From: Brachyspira hampsonii
GTDB taxonomy: Bacteria > Spirochaetota > Brachyspiria > Brachyspirales > Brachyspiraceae
Assembly: GCF_002214805.1 (NCBI RefSeq)
Contig: NZ_CP019914.1
Span: 2,294,001-2,358,000, forward strand
Direction of reading: 5' to 3'
Length of the DNA: 64,000 nt
In this document: one piece after another, positions 43,157 to 53,283 of the stretch
How positions within the stretch are numbered: position 1 is the stretch's first letter
How the letters are laid out: each line of letters opens with the position of its first letter
Notes under the pieces: generated by a model
The model's database searches: none
Told to the model about the DNA's origin: nothing
What the model saw: the letters and a program-made list of their open reading frames with translations, nothing else
Made by a program: the position numbers and the translations under genes

Positions 43157-44479
43157 TTGCAGAATATATATTTACATAGTTTAGGATGTGAGAAGAATAC
43201 TGTTGATGGAGAGCATATATTAGCCATATTACAGAAAAAAGGCTTTAATATTACTAATAATCCGGAAGATGCAGATATAATAGTTATAAATACTTGTGCT
43301 TTTATAGAGGATTCAAAGAAAGAGTCCATTGATGCTATATTTGATCATTCTATGTATAAAAAATACGGAAAATGTAAAAGGCTAATAGTATCAGGCTGTA
43401 TGAGTGAAAGGTATAAAGAAAATTTTCTTGAGATGTTCAAGGAAGTTGATTCTGCTATAGGTATATATGATTTAGAGAATATATTAAAAGCCGTAGAAGA
43501 AGATGGTTTTCATGATGCAAAAGAAAATACTGAATATAAAGAGTATGGTGATAGAGTAAATACAGGCACTAAGTATAGTGTTTATATAAGAATAAGCGAC
43601 GGATGTCATGCCAACTGCAGTTTTTGTGCTATACCGGGAATCAGAGGCGATCATAGAAGCAGAAAGATTGAAGATATAGTAAAAGAAGCTGAAAATTATG
43701 CCAAAAACGGAGCTAAAGAAATTAATTTAATAGCTCAGGAAACAACTTTTTACGGATATGATATATATAATAAATTAGCCTTACCGGATTTACTTAAAGC
43801 TCTTTCAAAAGTTGAAGGCATTAAGTGGATAAGAGTGCTTTATCAGAATCCAGTTGTTTTGAATGATGAGATAATAGAATCTTTTTTTACTACTGATAAA
43901 GTTGTTCCTTATTTTGATATACCTTTGCAGCATGTGGATAAAAATATATTAAAATATATGAACAGAGGAACAAGAAGCTATAAATTTTATAGGGAAATGA
44001 TAGACAAAATAAGAAGCTATAATAATGATGCTGTTATAAGAACTTCTTTGATAGTCGGATTTCCGGGAGAGACTGCTGAATCATTTAAAAAGTTAATAAA
44101 GTTTGTAAGAAATGCTCAGATTGATAGGGTAGGAGTATTTACTTATTCTGAAGAGGAAAATACAAAGGCTCTTCTTATAAACAAGCCTAAAATGAGCAGA
44201 AATAGAAAATTAATGCTTAGAGAAAGACTTATGAGGGCGGCTATAGAAGTGTCTGAAAAAAGATTGGAGAGATTTATAGGAAGAACTATAGATGTATTGA
44301 TAGAAAAAAAAGAAGATGATAATAAATTTATAGGCAGAAGCATATACGATGCTCCGGAAGTTGATGGATATGTTGAAGTTTATAATGAAAATACTAATAA
44401 TAATATAAATATTGGCGATATAGTGCAGGTTGCTATTACTCATAATACAGAATATGATTTAATAGGCAATGTTATTTAA
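43157..44479 (+). CDS. rimO: Ribosomal protein S12 methylthiotransferase RimO
   Basis: A 440-residue radical-SAM methylthiotransferase that modifies Asp88 of ribosomal protein S12. The N-terminal UPF0004 domain starts IYLHSLGCEKNTVDGE with cysteines at LGCEKN, NTCAF and SGCM; the radical-SAM motif is C-H-A-N-C-S-F-C (C-x3-C-x2-C); a TRAM domain ends the protein (DGYVEVYN..IGDIVQVAIT). The Cys-Glu-Lys-Asn variant and L-G-C-x-K-N-x-V-D point to RimO rather than MiaB. The start codon is TTG with AAAAGG upstream. Confidence 0.94.
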   Translation: MQNIYLHSLGCEKNTVDGEHILAILQKKGFNITNNPEDADIIVINTCAFIEDSKKESIDAIFDHSMYKKYGKCKRLIVSGCMSERYKENFLEMFKEVDSAIGIYDLENILKAVEEDGFHDAKENTEYKEYGDRVNTGTKYSVYIRISDGCHANCSFCAIPGIRGDHRSRKIEDIVKEAENYAKNGAKEINLIAQETTFYGYDIYNKLALPDLLKALSKVEGIKWIRVLYQNPVVLNDEIIESFFTTDKVVPYFDIPLQHVDKNILKYMNRGTRSYKFYREMIDKIRSYNNDAVIRTSLIVGFPGETAESFKKLIKFVRNAQIDRVGVFTYSEEENTKALLINKPKMSRNRKLMLRERLMRAAIEVSEKRLERFIGRTIDVLIEKKEDDNKFIGRSIYDAPEVDGYVEVYNENTNNNINIGDIVQVAITHNTEYDLIGNVI

Positions 44480-44496
44480 TTAGGAGATCTTTTGTT

Positions 44497-46335
44497 ATGA
44501 AGAAAAAAAAGCAGGGAAATGAATCCAGCAGTATTGGAAAAGAAGAAAAAAAATCATCTTATGCTAATAAAGAAGATGCTTTCAGGGCATATTTTGAAAT
44601 AGTTACTAAAATAGTTTATACATTGAATCTAATATCAGATAGAAATGATATGACCAGAAGACTTTCAAGTAATATTGACAGAGCTTTGGGTTATGATGAT
44701 GAGATGATGTCCAATAATGAAAAAATAGTTAATAACAGTAATGAAGTTGAAATACTTATAAATTCTCTTAAGACAGATGTAAAAAAGATATATTCTTTTA
44801 AGAAGTATAATTTTAATATAGAAAGATTTATCTTAGAAAAGGATTTAGATTTAGATGAGAGATTTATTTTGTATTCTGTATTAGTTTATACTATTTACGG
44901 CGATTCTATGTCGGCTATATCTGTTAGAAGAATATTAGAGCTTATCACATTAAATAATGACATATATATAAATAAGTATCATTATTTTGATAATAATAGT
45001 AAATTAATATCAAGCGGTATATTTAATCTATCACATGAACCCTATCCTAGCAGCGGTATACTCGAAATAACAAATACATTAATAACATTTATAAATTCCA
45101 GAGTAATATTTGCATTTCTAGAGAAAGATAGTTACAGTGTTATAGAAAGTATAATCAGCAATGAAGAAATTTTAAAAAAATACTCATTAGAAAATAAAAT
45201 AGGCAGTAAACGCAAATCCTCAAAATCAGATATTTTAACTCCTAAAGAAATAGTTGCTCAATTAGATAAAACAGTCATAGGTCAGGACGAAGCAAAAAAA
45301 GCATTGGCAGTACATGCCTATTTGCATTGTTTGAGAATAAACGGCAATAAAGATATACCTTTCAGATCAAATATTCTTATGATAGGACCTACAGGAGTTG
45401 GAAAAACTTATTTAGTGAAAACATTGGCAGATATATTGGGACTTCCCTTTGCCCGTGCAGATGTAACTACACTCACAGAAACAGGATATGTGGGCGATGA
45501 TGTAGAGGTTGTTCTTTATAATCTTTATAGAAAAGCCAATGGCGATTTGGAGCATGCTCAACATGGCATAGTATTTTTAGATGAGGTTGATAAGATAGCA
45601 AAGGCTGATGCTCATCAATCCACTACGGGAAATCCTTCTGATAAGGCTGTACAGGAAGCACTTCTTTCTATGATGAACGGAGAGGATATAAGAGTTCCTG
45701 AATTCGGCGACAGAAGAATGATGCATTCTAGTGACGGCATACTTATGAATACTAAAAACATATTGTTCATATTCGGCGGTGCTTTTGTGGGGCTTGATGA
45801 TATTATTAAGATGCGTTTGAAGGGAGAAAGCAGTTTGGGATTTGGTTCTAATGCTGTTGTAAATAAGCTGCAGAAAAATAGGATATTGAGTCAGGTTGAT
45901 GTTAAAGATATAGAAAAATATGGTATGATACCGGAGTTTATAGGTAGAATTCCAATAATAGTAACATTAAATGATCTTACTAAAGAAAATTTGAAAGATA
46001 TCTTGACAAAAACTTCGGAATCTCCTATTATTAAATATACTGAATTTTTTAAAAGTATAGGTAAGAAGCTAGTAGTAACTGCTGAAGCTATCAATTTTAT
46101 AGTTGATAAGGCTTCCAGCATGAATATGGGTGCAAGATCTTTAAAAAGTATAGTTGAAACTGCGATGATTAATATACTTTTTAATTTAGATGGAGTAAAG
46201 GGAAATACCTTAACTCTTACTAAATATGATATAGAAAATGCATTCAGTGAGAAGGAGTTTGTAACTTCAGGCAATGAAGATGATAAATTAGATAATTCCG
46301 GCAAGAATTTTTCTAAAGAATCTTTTATGGCTTGA
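44497..46335 (+). CDS. ClpX-like AAA+ unfoldase with a non-standard N-terminal domain
   Basis: A 612-residue ATPase. Residues about 240-600 are a full ClpX core: LTPKEIVAQLDKTVIGQDEA, Walker A GPTGVGKT (about 298), the GYVGDDVE pore-1 region, Walker B VFLDEVD (about 357), L-G-F-G loop for ClpP docking, EFIGRIPI sensor 1, and GARSLKSIVE sensor 2. ClpX normally begins with a cysteine zinc-binding domain of about 60 residues. Here the first about 240 residues have none of those cysteines and form a helical, Asn/Asp/Ser-rich domain, so it is likely a ClpX paralogue or variant with other substrates. AGGAGATC precedes the ATG. Seventeen bases after rimO; no clpP neighbour. Confidence 0.85.
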   Translation: MKKKKQGNESSSIGKEEKKSSYANKEDAFRAYFEIVTKIVYTLNLISDRNDMTRRLSSNIDRALGYDDEMMSNNEKIVNNSNEVEILINSLKTDVKKIYSFKKYNFNIERFILEKDLDLDERFILYSVLVYTIYGDSMSAISVRRILELITLNNDIYINKYHYFDNNSKLISSGIFNLSHEPYPSSGILEITNTLITFINSRVIFAFLEKDSYSVIESIISNEEILKKYSLENKIGSKRKSSKSDILTPKEIVAQLDKTVIGQDEAKKALAVHAYLHCLRINGNKDIPFRSNILMIGPTGVGKTYLVKTLADILGLPFARADVTTLTETGYVGDDVEVVLYNLYRKANGDLEHAQHGIVFLDEVDKIAKADAHQSTTGNPSDKAVQEALLSMMNGEDIRVPEFGDRRMMHSSDGILMNTKNILFIFGGAFVGLDDIIKMRLKGESSLGFGSNAVVNKLQKNRILSQVDVKDIEKYGMIPEFIGRIPIIVTLNDLTKENLKDILTKTSESPIIKYTEFFKSIGKKLVVTAEAINFIVDKASSMNMGARSLKSIVETAMINILFNLDGVKGNTLTLTKYDIENAFSEKEFVTSGNEDDKLDNSGKNFSKESFMA

Positions 46336-46417
46336 TTTTACTTTATTTTTGTTTATTTGTTATAAATAATGTATATATAATTATTTAAGAACAGGTAATA
46401 TATTGGAGTTTGTAGAG

Positions 46418-46990
46418 ATGATAGTAACTAAAGAAAAAGAATTATTAAAAGATTATGAATTAATAGAAGCACATAAGAAAGGTGATAGTGAAGCATTGGA
46501 TATTTTATTAACAAGATATAAAAATTACATATTTAATTTATCATATCGCTTTATGCATAATTACGAAGATGCTATGGATTTAACACAAGATGTATTAATA
46601 CGCGTATATAAAGCAATAGACAGATATGAAGAACGCAATTATTTTAAAGGCTGGTTATATCGTATAATAAGCAATACAGCTATTAATATGTATTCTAAGG
46701 CTTATAGGAGGGAATCTCCTTATCTAGAAAAATTAGAAATAGTTGATGATAAAAGATATAATACAGAAAAAGAATATGAAAGAATATATCTTCAGGAAAA
46801 AATTTATAATGCTTCTACTAAATTAAAGGGAAAACAGAGAGATGTCTTTATATTGAGATATTATGAGAATTACTCATATAAAGAAATATCAGATATTTTG
46901 AATATATCAAGCGATTCAGCTAAGAGTAATTATTCTTATGCTCTTAAAAAAATGAAATCGCTCCTAGAAAAAGAAAGGACTCTTTTATGA
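46418..46990 (+). CDS. ECF-type RNA polymerase sigma factor
   Basis: A sigma factor of about 190 residues with region 2 (LSYRFMHNYEDAMDLTQDVL, then FKGWLYRIISNTAINMYSK) and region 4 (RDVFILRYYENYSYKEISDI, then NISSDSAKSNYSYALKKMK), the two-domain ECF plan. I prefer the ATG at 46418 (GGAG nine bases upstream); an in-frame TTG at 46403 is an alternative with a weaker site. It overlaps the next gene by four bases, which is typical of a sigma and anti-sigma pair. Confidence 0.9.
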   Translation: MIVTKEKELLKDYELIEAHKKGDSEALDILLTRYKNYIFNLSYRFMHNYEDAMDLTQDVLIRVYKAIDRYEERNYFKGWLYRIISNTAINMYSKAYRRESPYLEKLEIVDDKRYNTEKEYERIYLQEKIYNASTKLKGKQRDVFILRYYENYSYKEISDILNISSDSAKSNYSYALKKMKSLLEKERTLL

Positions 46991-47316
46991 AACTACATGA
47001 CATGATGCAATTTAAAAGCAAAATCGAAAAGAAAAGACATCATTTTGATTTGCCAAGTTTGCCTGATAGAGAATGGCAGTATATGCTTCAAAGGGCTAAG
47101 ATGGAAAGTATGAAAAAAAATGAAGTTACTCCATTTTATGCTTTTATGAGTTCTGCTAGGCTTTCTATAGCACTCTCTACAGCGATAGTCTTGGTATTAG
47201 CTTTATCTTTGTTTTATGGAAATCCTAGTAAGGAAGATTCCCATAATACTAATACTGCATCATCTCGTAAAACTAACATAAATGTTGTTAATGTGGCTAA
47301 TAGTAGTTTTATTTAA
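46987..47316 (+). CDS. Small membrane protein, candidate anti-sigma factor
   Basis: A 109-residue protein whose ATG overlaps the sigma factor stop by four bases. A cytoplasmic N-terminal part of about 55 basic residues (SKIEKKRHHFDLPSLPDREW) is followed by one membrane helix (about 61-77) and a short periplasmic tail. The layout (cytoplasmic sigma-binding part, one helix, outer tail) fits an ECF anti-sigma factor, but no zinc-binding anti-sigma motif (H-x3-C-x2-C) is present. Call rests on position and topology. Confidence 0.6.
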   Translation: MKLHDMMQFKSKIEKKRHHFDLPSLPDREWQYMLQRAKMESMKKNEVTPFYAFMSSARLSIALSTAIVLVLALSLFYGNPSKEDSHNTNTASSRKTNINVVNVANSSFI

Positions 47317-47343
47317 AATTTAAAACCTATAATAGAAATTCTG

Positions 47344-47391
47344 AATTATACATTGGCATATCTTTATGTTAATGTATAATTTTGTTTTATT
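47344..47391 (+). terminator. Terminator after the ECF sigma operon
   Basis: AATTATACATT pairs with AATGTATAATT (11 bp) around a 16-base loop, followed by TTGTTTTATTT. Confidence 0.75.
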
Positions 47392-47468
47392 TATAATAGT
47401 ATTTCTATTATATCCGATAATGATTAGTAAAATATTTTTTTATATAAAACATAATACAGGATTATAAT

Positions 47469-49955
47469 ATGTTTCAATTTCATTTAACAAGCAAAGCAAA
47501 AAAGGTAATAGAATTATATGCTCAGGAAGAGGCTAAGAGATTAAATCATGATATGGTTACTCCTGAACATATACTTTTGGGTCTTCTGCATGAATCAGAG
47601 GCTTTGGCTACTCGTGTGTTATTGAGATTGAAAATTGATTTAGACAGACTTAAATTAGAATTAGAATCAGCTATGGTAAAATCTTCAACTACAAAAGTAT
47701 TTGGAACTTTACCTACTGCTCCAAGAGTGCAGAAACTTATAAGCAGATCTGCTGAAGAAGCAAGAGCTTTAAGTCATAATTATATAGGTACTGAACATTT
47801 ATTGCTTGGTCTTTTAAGAGAGGAAAGCGGCACTGCTTATAATGTACTTACAAGTATGGGGCTTGAGCTTACTATATTAAGACAAGAAATATTAAAAATG
47901 CTTGGTGTTGCCGGAAGTAATATGTCTTCTATGGAACAGACTAATCAGGAAGATAATGTTAAAAAGGTTAAAACTCCTACTTTAGATCAATTTGCCCGTG
48001 ATTTAACTAAAATGGCTAGGGATAAGGCTTTGGATAAAGTTATAGGCAGAGAAAATGAAGTAATGAGAGTTGTTCAAATTCTTTCAAGGAGAAAAAAGAA
48101 CAATCCTATACTTTTGGGAGAACCTGGTGTTGGAAAGACTGCTATAGTTGAAGGCTTGGCAGAGAAAATAGTTGCTGCAGATGTACCTGATATACTTCTT
48201 AAAAAACGCGTATTAACTTTAGATTTGTCTTCTGTGGTTGCTGGTACAAAATATAGAGGCGAATTTGAAGAGAGAATAAAAAATATAGTTTTAGAAATTA
48301 AAAAAGCAAATAATATAATAATATTTATAGATGAGCTTCATACATTAATAGGAGCAGGCGGTGCTGAAGGTGCTTTAGATGCTGCTAATATGTTAAAACC
48401 TGCTCTTTCTCGCGGAGAAATACAGTGTATAGGGGCTACTACAATCAATGAGTATAAAAAATATATAGAAAAAGATGGTGCTTTAGTTAGAAGATTTCAG
48501 CCTATCAATGTTGAAGAGCCTAGCGTAGAAGATACCATAGAAATTTTAAATGGAATAAAACCTAAATATGAGGAACATCATAAAGTAAAATATACTGATG
48601 AAGCTATTACTGCAGCTGCTGTATTGAGTAAAAGATATATATTTGAAAGACATTTGCCTGATAAAGCTATAGATTTAATAGATGAAGCAGGTTCAAGAGC
48701 AAGACTTCTCAATATGACAAGACCGCAGGAGTTCAAAGATTTAGAGAAGAAAATAGAAGAACTTAATCAAAATAAGAAAAATGCAGTTGATAATCAGAAT
48801 TTTGAAGATGCTGCTAGAATAAGAGATGAAATTAGTTCTTTGCAGGAAGAGCTTTCAATTAAAGAAGAAAAATGGCGTGGAGAAAGAGAAAAGATAGAAA
48901 CATTCATTGAAGAAGATGATATAAGACATGTTATATCTGAAATAACTAATATACCTATAAAAAGATTATTAAACTCAGAAAGCAAAAGACTTATAGGTAT
49001 GGAAGAGGAACTTCATCAGAAGGTTGTAGGACAGGAAGAAGCTATATCTTCTATATCTAAAGCTATTAGAAGAAGCAGAGCAGGGCTTAAAACATCAAAA
49101 AGACCGCTTGGAAGTTTTATTTTCTTGGGACCTACAGGCGTTGGGAAGACTGCTTTAGCTAAAGTTCTTTCAGAGTTTATGTTTGGGGACAGTGATGCTC
49201 TTATCAGAATAGATATGAGTGAGTTTATGGAAAAGTTTGCTGTTAGCAGACTTATAGGAGCTCCTCCTGGATATGTAGGTTATGAAGAGGGAGGCGGACT
49301 TACTGAAAAGGTAAGAAGAAAACCTTATTCTCTTATACTTTTTGATGAAATAGAAAAAGCTCATCCGGATGTTACTAATATACTTTTGCAGGTGCTTGAG
49401 GAAGGGCAGCTTACTGATAATTTTGGAAGAAAAGTTGATTTTTCAAATACCATTATAATTATAACAAGTAATTTAGGAGCAAGAGATATTGTCAAAGGAA
49501 GTTCTTTAGGATTTAATGCCGTTGGAAGCGAAAAAGATGCTAATGATATTAAAAATTTTGCTTTGGAAGAATTAAAACAGAATTTCAATCCGGAATTTTT
49601 AAATAGAATTGATGATATTATAGTATTCCATACTCTTAGCAAAGATGATTTGAAAGATATTATTAATATAATGCTTAAAGAGCTTAATGATGCTATTAAA
49701 GAGAGAAATATTGTTATTAATTTAAGCGAAGAGGCTAAGAATTATATCATAGATAAAGGATTCGACAAGAAGTATGGTGCTAGAAGTTTGAGAAGAGCTA
49801 TACAGAAAGAGATAGAGGATTATGTGAGTACTGAGATATTGTTCGGTAATATAGAAGATGGTGATACTATTAATGTTGATGCTAATGATGGCTCTTTGAT
49901 ATTTTCTTATGACAAGTCAGTTAAGGCGGAAAATAAGGAATTATCTAAAAGTTAG
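47469..49955 (+). CDS. clpC: ATP-dependent Clp protease ATP-binding subunit ClpC
   Basis: An 828-residue AAA+ unfoldase. A double Clp-N domain (about 5-145, with [17 protein letters not shown] and [14 protein letters not shown]), first ATPase domain with Walker A GEPGVGKT (about 218), a UVR-like linker ([12 protein letters not shown]), second Walker A GPTGVGKT (about 555), and the L-G-F tripeptide (about 679) for ClpP docking. ClpC degrades misfolded proteins with ClpP and adaptor proteins. ctsR, mcsA and mcsB, which accompany clpC in Firmicutes, are absent here. ACAGGA precedes the ATG. Confidence 0.96.
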   Translation: MFQFHLTSKAKKVIELYAQEEAKRLNHDMVTPEHILLGLLHESEALATRVLLRLKIDLDRLKLELESAMVKSSTTKVFGTLPTAPRVQKLISRSAEEARALSHNYIGTEHLLLGLLREESGTAYNVLTSMGLELTILRQEILKMLGVAGSNMSSMEQTNQEDNVKKVKTPTLDQFARDLTKMARDKALDKVIGRENEVMRVVQILSRRKKNNPILLGEPGVGKTAIVEGLAEKIVAADVPDILLKKRVLTLDLSSVVAGTKYRGEFEERIKNIVLEIKKANNIIIFIDELHTLIGAGGAEGALDAANMLKPALSRGEIQCIGATTINEYKKYIEKDGALVRRFQPINVEEPSVEDTIEILNGIKPKYEEHHKVKYTDEAITAAAVLSKRYIFERHLPDKAIDLIDEAGSRARLLNMTRPQEFKDLEKKIEELNQNKKNAVDNQNFEDAARIRDEISSLQEELSIKEEKWRGEREKIETFIEEDDIRHVISEITNIPIKRLLNSESKRLIGMEEELHQKVVGQEEAISSISKAIRRSRAGLKTSKRPLGSFIFLGPTGVGKTALAKVLSEFMFGDSDALIRIDMSEFMEKFAVSRLIGAPPGYVGYEEGGGLTEKVRRKPYSLILFDEIEKAHPDVTNILLQVLEEGQLTDNFGRKVDFSNTIIIITSNLGARDIVKGSSLGFNAVGSEKDANDIKNFALEELKQNFNPEFLNRIDDIIVFHTLSKDDLKDIINIMLKELNDAIKERNIVINLSEEAKNYIIDKGFDKKYGARSLRRAIQKEIEDYVSTEILFGNIEDGDTINVDANDGSLIFSYDKSVKAENKELSKS

Positions 49956-49980
49956 TTAACATACTCCTATAAATATTTGT

Positions 49981-50021
49981 GATGCTTCCAAAATTATTTT
50001 ATGATTTTGGGGCGTCTTTTT
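49981..50021. terminator. Terminator after clpC
   Basis: GATGCTTCCAAAAT pairs with ATTTTGGGGCGTC with a two-base mismatch, followed by TTTTTAT. Confidence 0.75.
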
Positions 50022-50032
50022 ATTTATATATA

Positions 50033-50596
50033 TTATTCATTTGTGAGTATTTTTTTTACTCTGTAATTTGTATAATCTTTTTCTACATTATAATCTATAA
50101 TAATTAAATATGGTCTTGTATTAGTATATACATACTTTATATCTATAATAATATTATTTATTTTATCCCCATTTATGATGCTTTCTCTCCATTCCATTTC
50201 TGTTTTTTTCATCTCTCCCATGTTTAGTTTTTTATTTATTGGTATAAGATTATCAATATTAGGAGAACCTCCGAATTGTCTGCCTATTATATGTCCTCCT
50301 TGATCCTTGCCCTTTATACCATAAAGCTCCACAACTTTTCTCTGAGCATAACTATTTCTTTTAGCATTTGAAAGTATGAGATTTTCTTTTCTTATAACCT
50401 TATATATTCTTGATTGTATGTCAGTGCTGTAGAGTGTTCCATTTATATTATATTTTATATTAGGTTTTAAATATTCTATTCTGTTTATTTTTATAAAATG
50501 AGATTTATCATTTTCATTTTTTATATTATATACATGATTAGTTTGGCATGATATTATAAAAATTATAGATAGTATTGAGATAATATATGTTTTCAT
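50033..50596 (-). CDS. Lipoprotein with DNA/RNA non-specific endonuclease domain
   Basis: A 187-residue lipoprotein (IIFIISC, Cys at about 17) with a beta-beta-alpha-metal nuclease of the non-specific endonuclease type. DQGGHIIGRQFGGSPNIDNL carries the catalytic His of D-x-G-H, and IPINKKLNMGEMKKTEMEWR supplies the metal-binding Asn and following acidic helix. It would digest nucleic acids outside the cell, for example DNA from shed host cells, or in the periplasm. Convergent with clpC. Confidence 0.75.
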   Translation of the reverse strand: MKTYIISILSIIFIISCQTNHVYNIKNENDKSHFIKINRIEYLKPNIKYNINGTLYSTDIQSRIYKVIRKENLILSNAKRNSYAQRKVVELYGIKGKDQGGHIIGRQFGGSPNIDNLIPINKKLNMGEMKKTEMEWRESIINGDKINNIIIDIKYVYTNTRPYLIIIDYNVEKDYTNYRVKKILTNE

Positions 50597-50750
50597 ATTC
50601 CTAATTAAATAGGATTATATTTTTTATTTATTTACTTACAACCTTTTAAAAGATTACTTTTTAATTTTTTTATATGAAAATACATTTTATATGCGGTATT
50701 TATTTTTGGAAATATTATTTTATAAGAATTATATTGTTGTATATATATTA

Positions 50751-50788
50751 AAAAAACCATGTACGAATTAATCATACATGGCTTTTTT
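50751..50788 (-). terminator. Terminator after the LysM protein gene
   Basis: CCATGTA (50757-50763) pairs with TACATGG (50775-50781), flanked by A-tract and T-tract; it ends the minus-strand operon. Confidence 0.85.
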
Positions 50789-50803
50789 TAATAACTGCTA
50801 TTT

Positions 50804-52648
50804 TTAATTATTTGTTTGAGCAGTATTTTCTTCTTGCTGAGTATTATTCTGATTATTTTGCTGCTGATTTCTTAATATCATAGCTTCATCATAAGTTATA
50901 TATTCCATATTAGGATCATAAGTACCAGCTCTTTCTTCACCATTCATACTAGGTATAGTTAATACCTGTCCAGGAAGTATCAAGTCTGGATTATTAGGAT
51001 CTCTTAATACATTTCTATTAGCCTGATACAATCTATACCATTGTATAGGATCATTATATATGAATGAATAACCAGCTATTCTCCATAAAGCATCAGTTAA
51101 AGGAGTTCTTTGTACTACAGTATAATACATAGGAAGTACAGTAACTTTTCCTTCAGTATTAACAGTTTGACCAGTAGTAGCATCTATGATTTGACCAGTT
51201 TCATTATTGTTATTGTCTGTATCAACCAAGTCGCCGTCTCCAGGTCTCTTAGGTCCCATTTCATATATAGCATTCATAGATCTGTTAGCTTCTTCCAATT
51301 TTTCTCTAGCTAGAGTATTGTCATTATTAGCTAAAGCATCTTCAGCATCTTTTATTATTTGAGAAAGGTTTTGATCTTCTTCACTATTTGGAATTATATA
51401 ACCCTCATCAATTAATTGCTGATATCTAGCTTTTATATCATCTAATTGTCTTTGATTTTCTTCTCTTGCTATAGTATTGTCGCGATTATTAACTAAGTCG
51501 TCCATAGCTTTAGAAGCCTCCAAAGCTTTTTGGCTTGCAGCAGCAGGATCTGTTTCTACAAGATTGTTAGCATCAGCTAAAAGAGTAGATATATTCTGAT
51601 CAGTTTCATCTCCTCTTGTTATAGTGCTGTCATTAACAAGACTGTCGTATTTCTGCTGTGCATTAGCAATATCTTGTTTAGCTTTAGCAACAGCATCTGC
51701 CTGTTCTTTAGCAAGTGCTTCTTGTTCTGCTTTTTGTCTGGCTTCTTCTTCAGCTTTTCTTTTAGCTTCAGCTTCTGCTTTTGCCTTAGCTTCTGCCTCT
51801 GCTTTAGCTTTTGCCTCAGCAGCAGCTTTTGCTTTAGCTTCTGCCTCTGCTTTAGCTTTTGCCTCAGCGGCAGCTTTTGCCTTAGCTTCTGCTTCAGCTT
51901 TTGCTTTAGCAGCAGCGGCGGCTCTTTCAGCAGCAGCTTTTGCATCTGCTTCAGCTTTAGTAATGCCGGCAAGAGCAGCAGCAACATTTTGCTGAACGCT
52001 TGCAAAGTTATCAGATTTTAAAGCCTCATCAGCTTTAGTTAAAGCACCGGAAACTGTTTTATCATTATTATCACCTGCTTTTATACTTTTACCTAAAGCA
52101 GCATTATATTTAGATCTAGCATCAGCTATTGATTTAGAAGCAGTGTCTCTTTCTCTTCCTAAATAACCTTCTTTAACTGAATTAGCAGAAGATAATGCAT
52201 TATTATAGTATTGTAAAACTGTATTAAAAGTATTAGAAGCAGTATTAAACTCTTCATCATTTTGAGCTACTGTATCAGGACCAGGTATGCTTCCTATATT
52301 AGCATTTCCTTCTTCAAAATATTTCACAGCTTCTTCATACTGAGTTTTGAATTGATTATCGCTTGCAGCTCCCATTTGATTTATTTCAGTTATTGCATTA
52401 TTAGCATCATTTTTAGTTTTATTGATTCTAGCATTCATAAGTCTGTAGAACAATGCCATAGAAGCTTTATCGATGCTTACAGATGCCTCTTGAGACTTAT
52501 CATAAGACTGCTGATATTGACCTTGATTTTGAAGATCATCAGCTTCTTGAGTTATTCTAGCAGCATCTTCATAAGTTTGTGCCGGTAAAACAGACCATGT
52601 GAAAGATAATAAAGCTATAGTAGCCATTATTTTTTTTATTTTCATCAT
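50804..52648 (-). CDS. LysM protein with Ala-rich rod
   Basis: A 614-residue exported protein with a signal peptide (MMKIKKIMATIALLSFTWSVLPAQ). An N-terminal helical part with repeated A-S-x-S-I-D/N-K motifs is followed by a long Ala/Lys/Glu-rich helix (about 230-330, AKAEAEAKAKAAAE repeats, TolA-like), two further similar helical repeats (ITRGDETDQNISTLLADANN and IPNSEEDQNLSQIIKDAEDA), and one LysM peptidoglycan-binding domain (about 498-560, MYYTVVQRTPLTDALWRIAG, then QWYRLYQANRNVLRDP). The rod would span the periplasm with LysM holding the wall. The signal peptide has no lipobox. Co-transcribed with the lipoprotein upstream (15-base gap). Confidence 0.85.
   Translation of the reverse strand: MMKIKKIMATIALLSFTWSVLPAQTYEDAARITQEADDLQNQGQYQQSYDKSQEASVSIDKASMALFYRLMNARINKTKNDANNAITEINQMGAASDNQFKTQYEEAVKYFEEGNANIGSIPGPDTVAQNDEEFNTASNTFNTVLQYYNNALSSANSVKEGYLGRERDTASKSIADARSKYNAALGKSIKAGDNNDKTVSGALTKADEALKSDNFASVQQNVAAALAGITKAEADAKAAAERAAAAAKAKAEAEAKAKAAAEAKAKAEAEAKAKAAAEAKAKAEAEAKAKAEAEAKRKAEEEARQKAEQEALAKEQADAVAKAKQDIANAQQKYDSLVNDSTITRGDETDQNISTLLADANNLVETDPAAASQKALEASKAMDDLVNNRDNTIAREENQRQLDDIKARYQQLIDEGYIIPNSEEDQNLSQIIKDAEDALANNDNTLAREKLEEANRSMNAIYEMGPKRPGDGDLVDTDNNNNETGQIIDATTGQTVNTEGKVTVLPMYYTVVQRTPLTDALWRIAGYSFIYNDPIQWYRLYQANRNVLRDPNNPDLILPGQVLTIPSMNGEERAGTYDPNMEYITYDEAMILRNQQQNNQNNTQQEENTAQTNN
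51788..51883. repeat. 48-bp tandem repeat in the Ala-rich rod
   Basis: Two almost identical 48-base units (51788-51835, 51836-51883) encode 16-residue AKAEAEAKAKAAAE-type repeats, with further degenerate copies on both sides. The unit is a multiple of three. Confidence 0.8.
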
Positions 52649-52662
52649 TTACTCCTTATAAA

Positions 52663-53283
52663 TTAGTTCTGTTCCTGTTCAAAGGCTTCTATTTCCTGCA
52701 TCATCTTTTCTAATTGAGCTAAACGCTCTTTAACTAATTTCAAAGCCTCATCACTTCTATCAAATTGTTCTTTAGTTTTATTGTATAAATCTGTATAAGC
52801 TACTTTAGCTTGATAAAGTTTATCTACCATAACTCTGTAATCTTTAGTTTCAGCTGTATACATTGCATTAGCTTCTTGATATACTGTATCAGCTTTAGTA
52901 AATTCATCGCCGTACATTACACTAGCTTTAATATCAATAGCATTAGTTGCACTTTCATCAGTCTGTTTTTTTAGTATTTCAGAATATGGCGGTAAACCTT
53001 TGTCTAAAACCAAATTATAATTAGTCTCAGCAGTCAATAATAATTCTTTAGCTTTTTCCGCTTCATCTTCATTTTCTTCTTTCATTATGATATCAGCTTC
53101 AGCATAGCCTTTTTCTGCTATATCAAAATCTTCCTGAGCAAATGTTTGTATCTCCGGATATTTGTTTACTACAGTATCTCTTAGGGCAGTTACTCTTTCA
53201 TACTCCTTTACAGGCAAACCGCCGCATGAAATAAGCATAAAAGCTATTAAGGTTATAAAACCTATTTGCAACTTCAATTTCAT
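52663..53283 (-). CDS. Helical lipoprotein, partner of the LysM protein
   Basis: A 206-residue lipoprotein (AFMLISCGG, Cys at about 19), wholly helical afterwards with heptad-like Lys/Glu/Ala patterns and repeated helical hairpins like DUF4398 proteins. The start is at 53283, where GGAGG is suitably placed; a longer frame from 53331 has no ribosome binding site. It sits directly upstream of the LysM protein gene on the same strand. A lipoprotein with helical arms next to a wall-binding rod suggests an envelope-spanning pair; this is inference. Confidence 0.7.
   Translation of the reverse strand: MKLKLQIGFITLIAFMLISCGGLPVKEYERVTALRDTVVNKYPEIQTFAQEDFDIAEKGYAEADIIMKEENEDEAEKAKELLLTAETNYNLVLDKGLPPYSEILKKQTDESATNAIDIKASVMYGDEFTKADTVYQEANAMYTAETKDYRVMVDKLYQAKVAYTDLYNKTKEQFDRSDEALKLVKERLAQLEKMMQEIEAFEQEQN

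Noticed and set aside
51619-52021. Three overlapping low-complexity frames in the Ala-rich region
   Set aside because: They follow from the 48-bp repeats of the LysM protein gene in other frames; no start signals.
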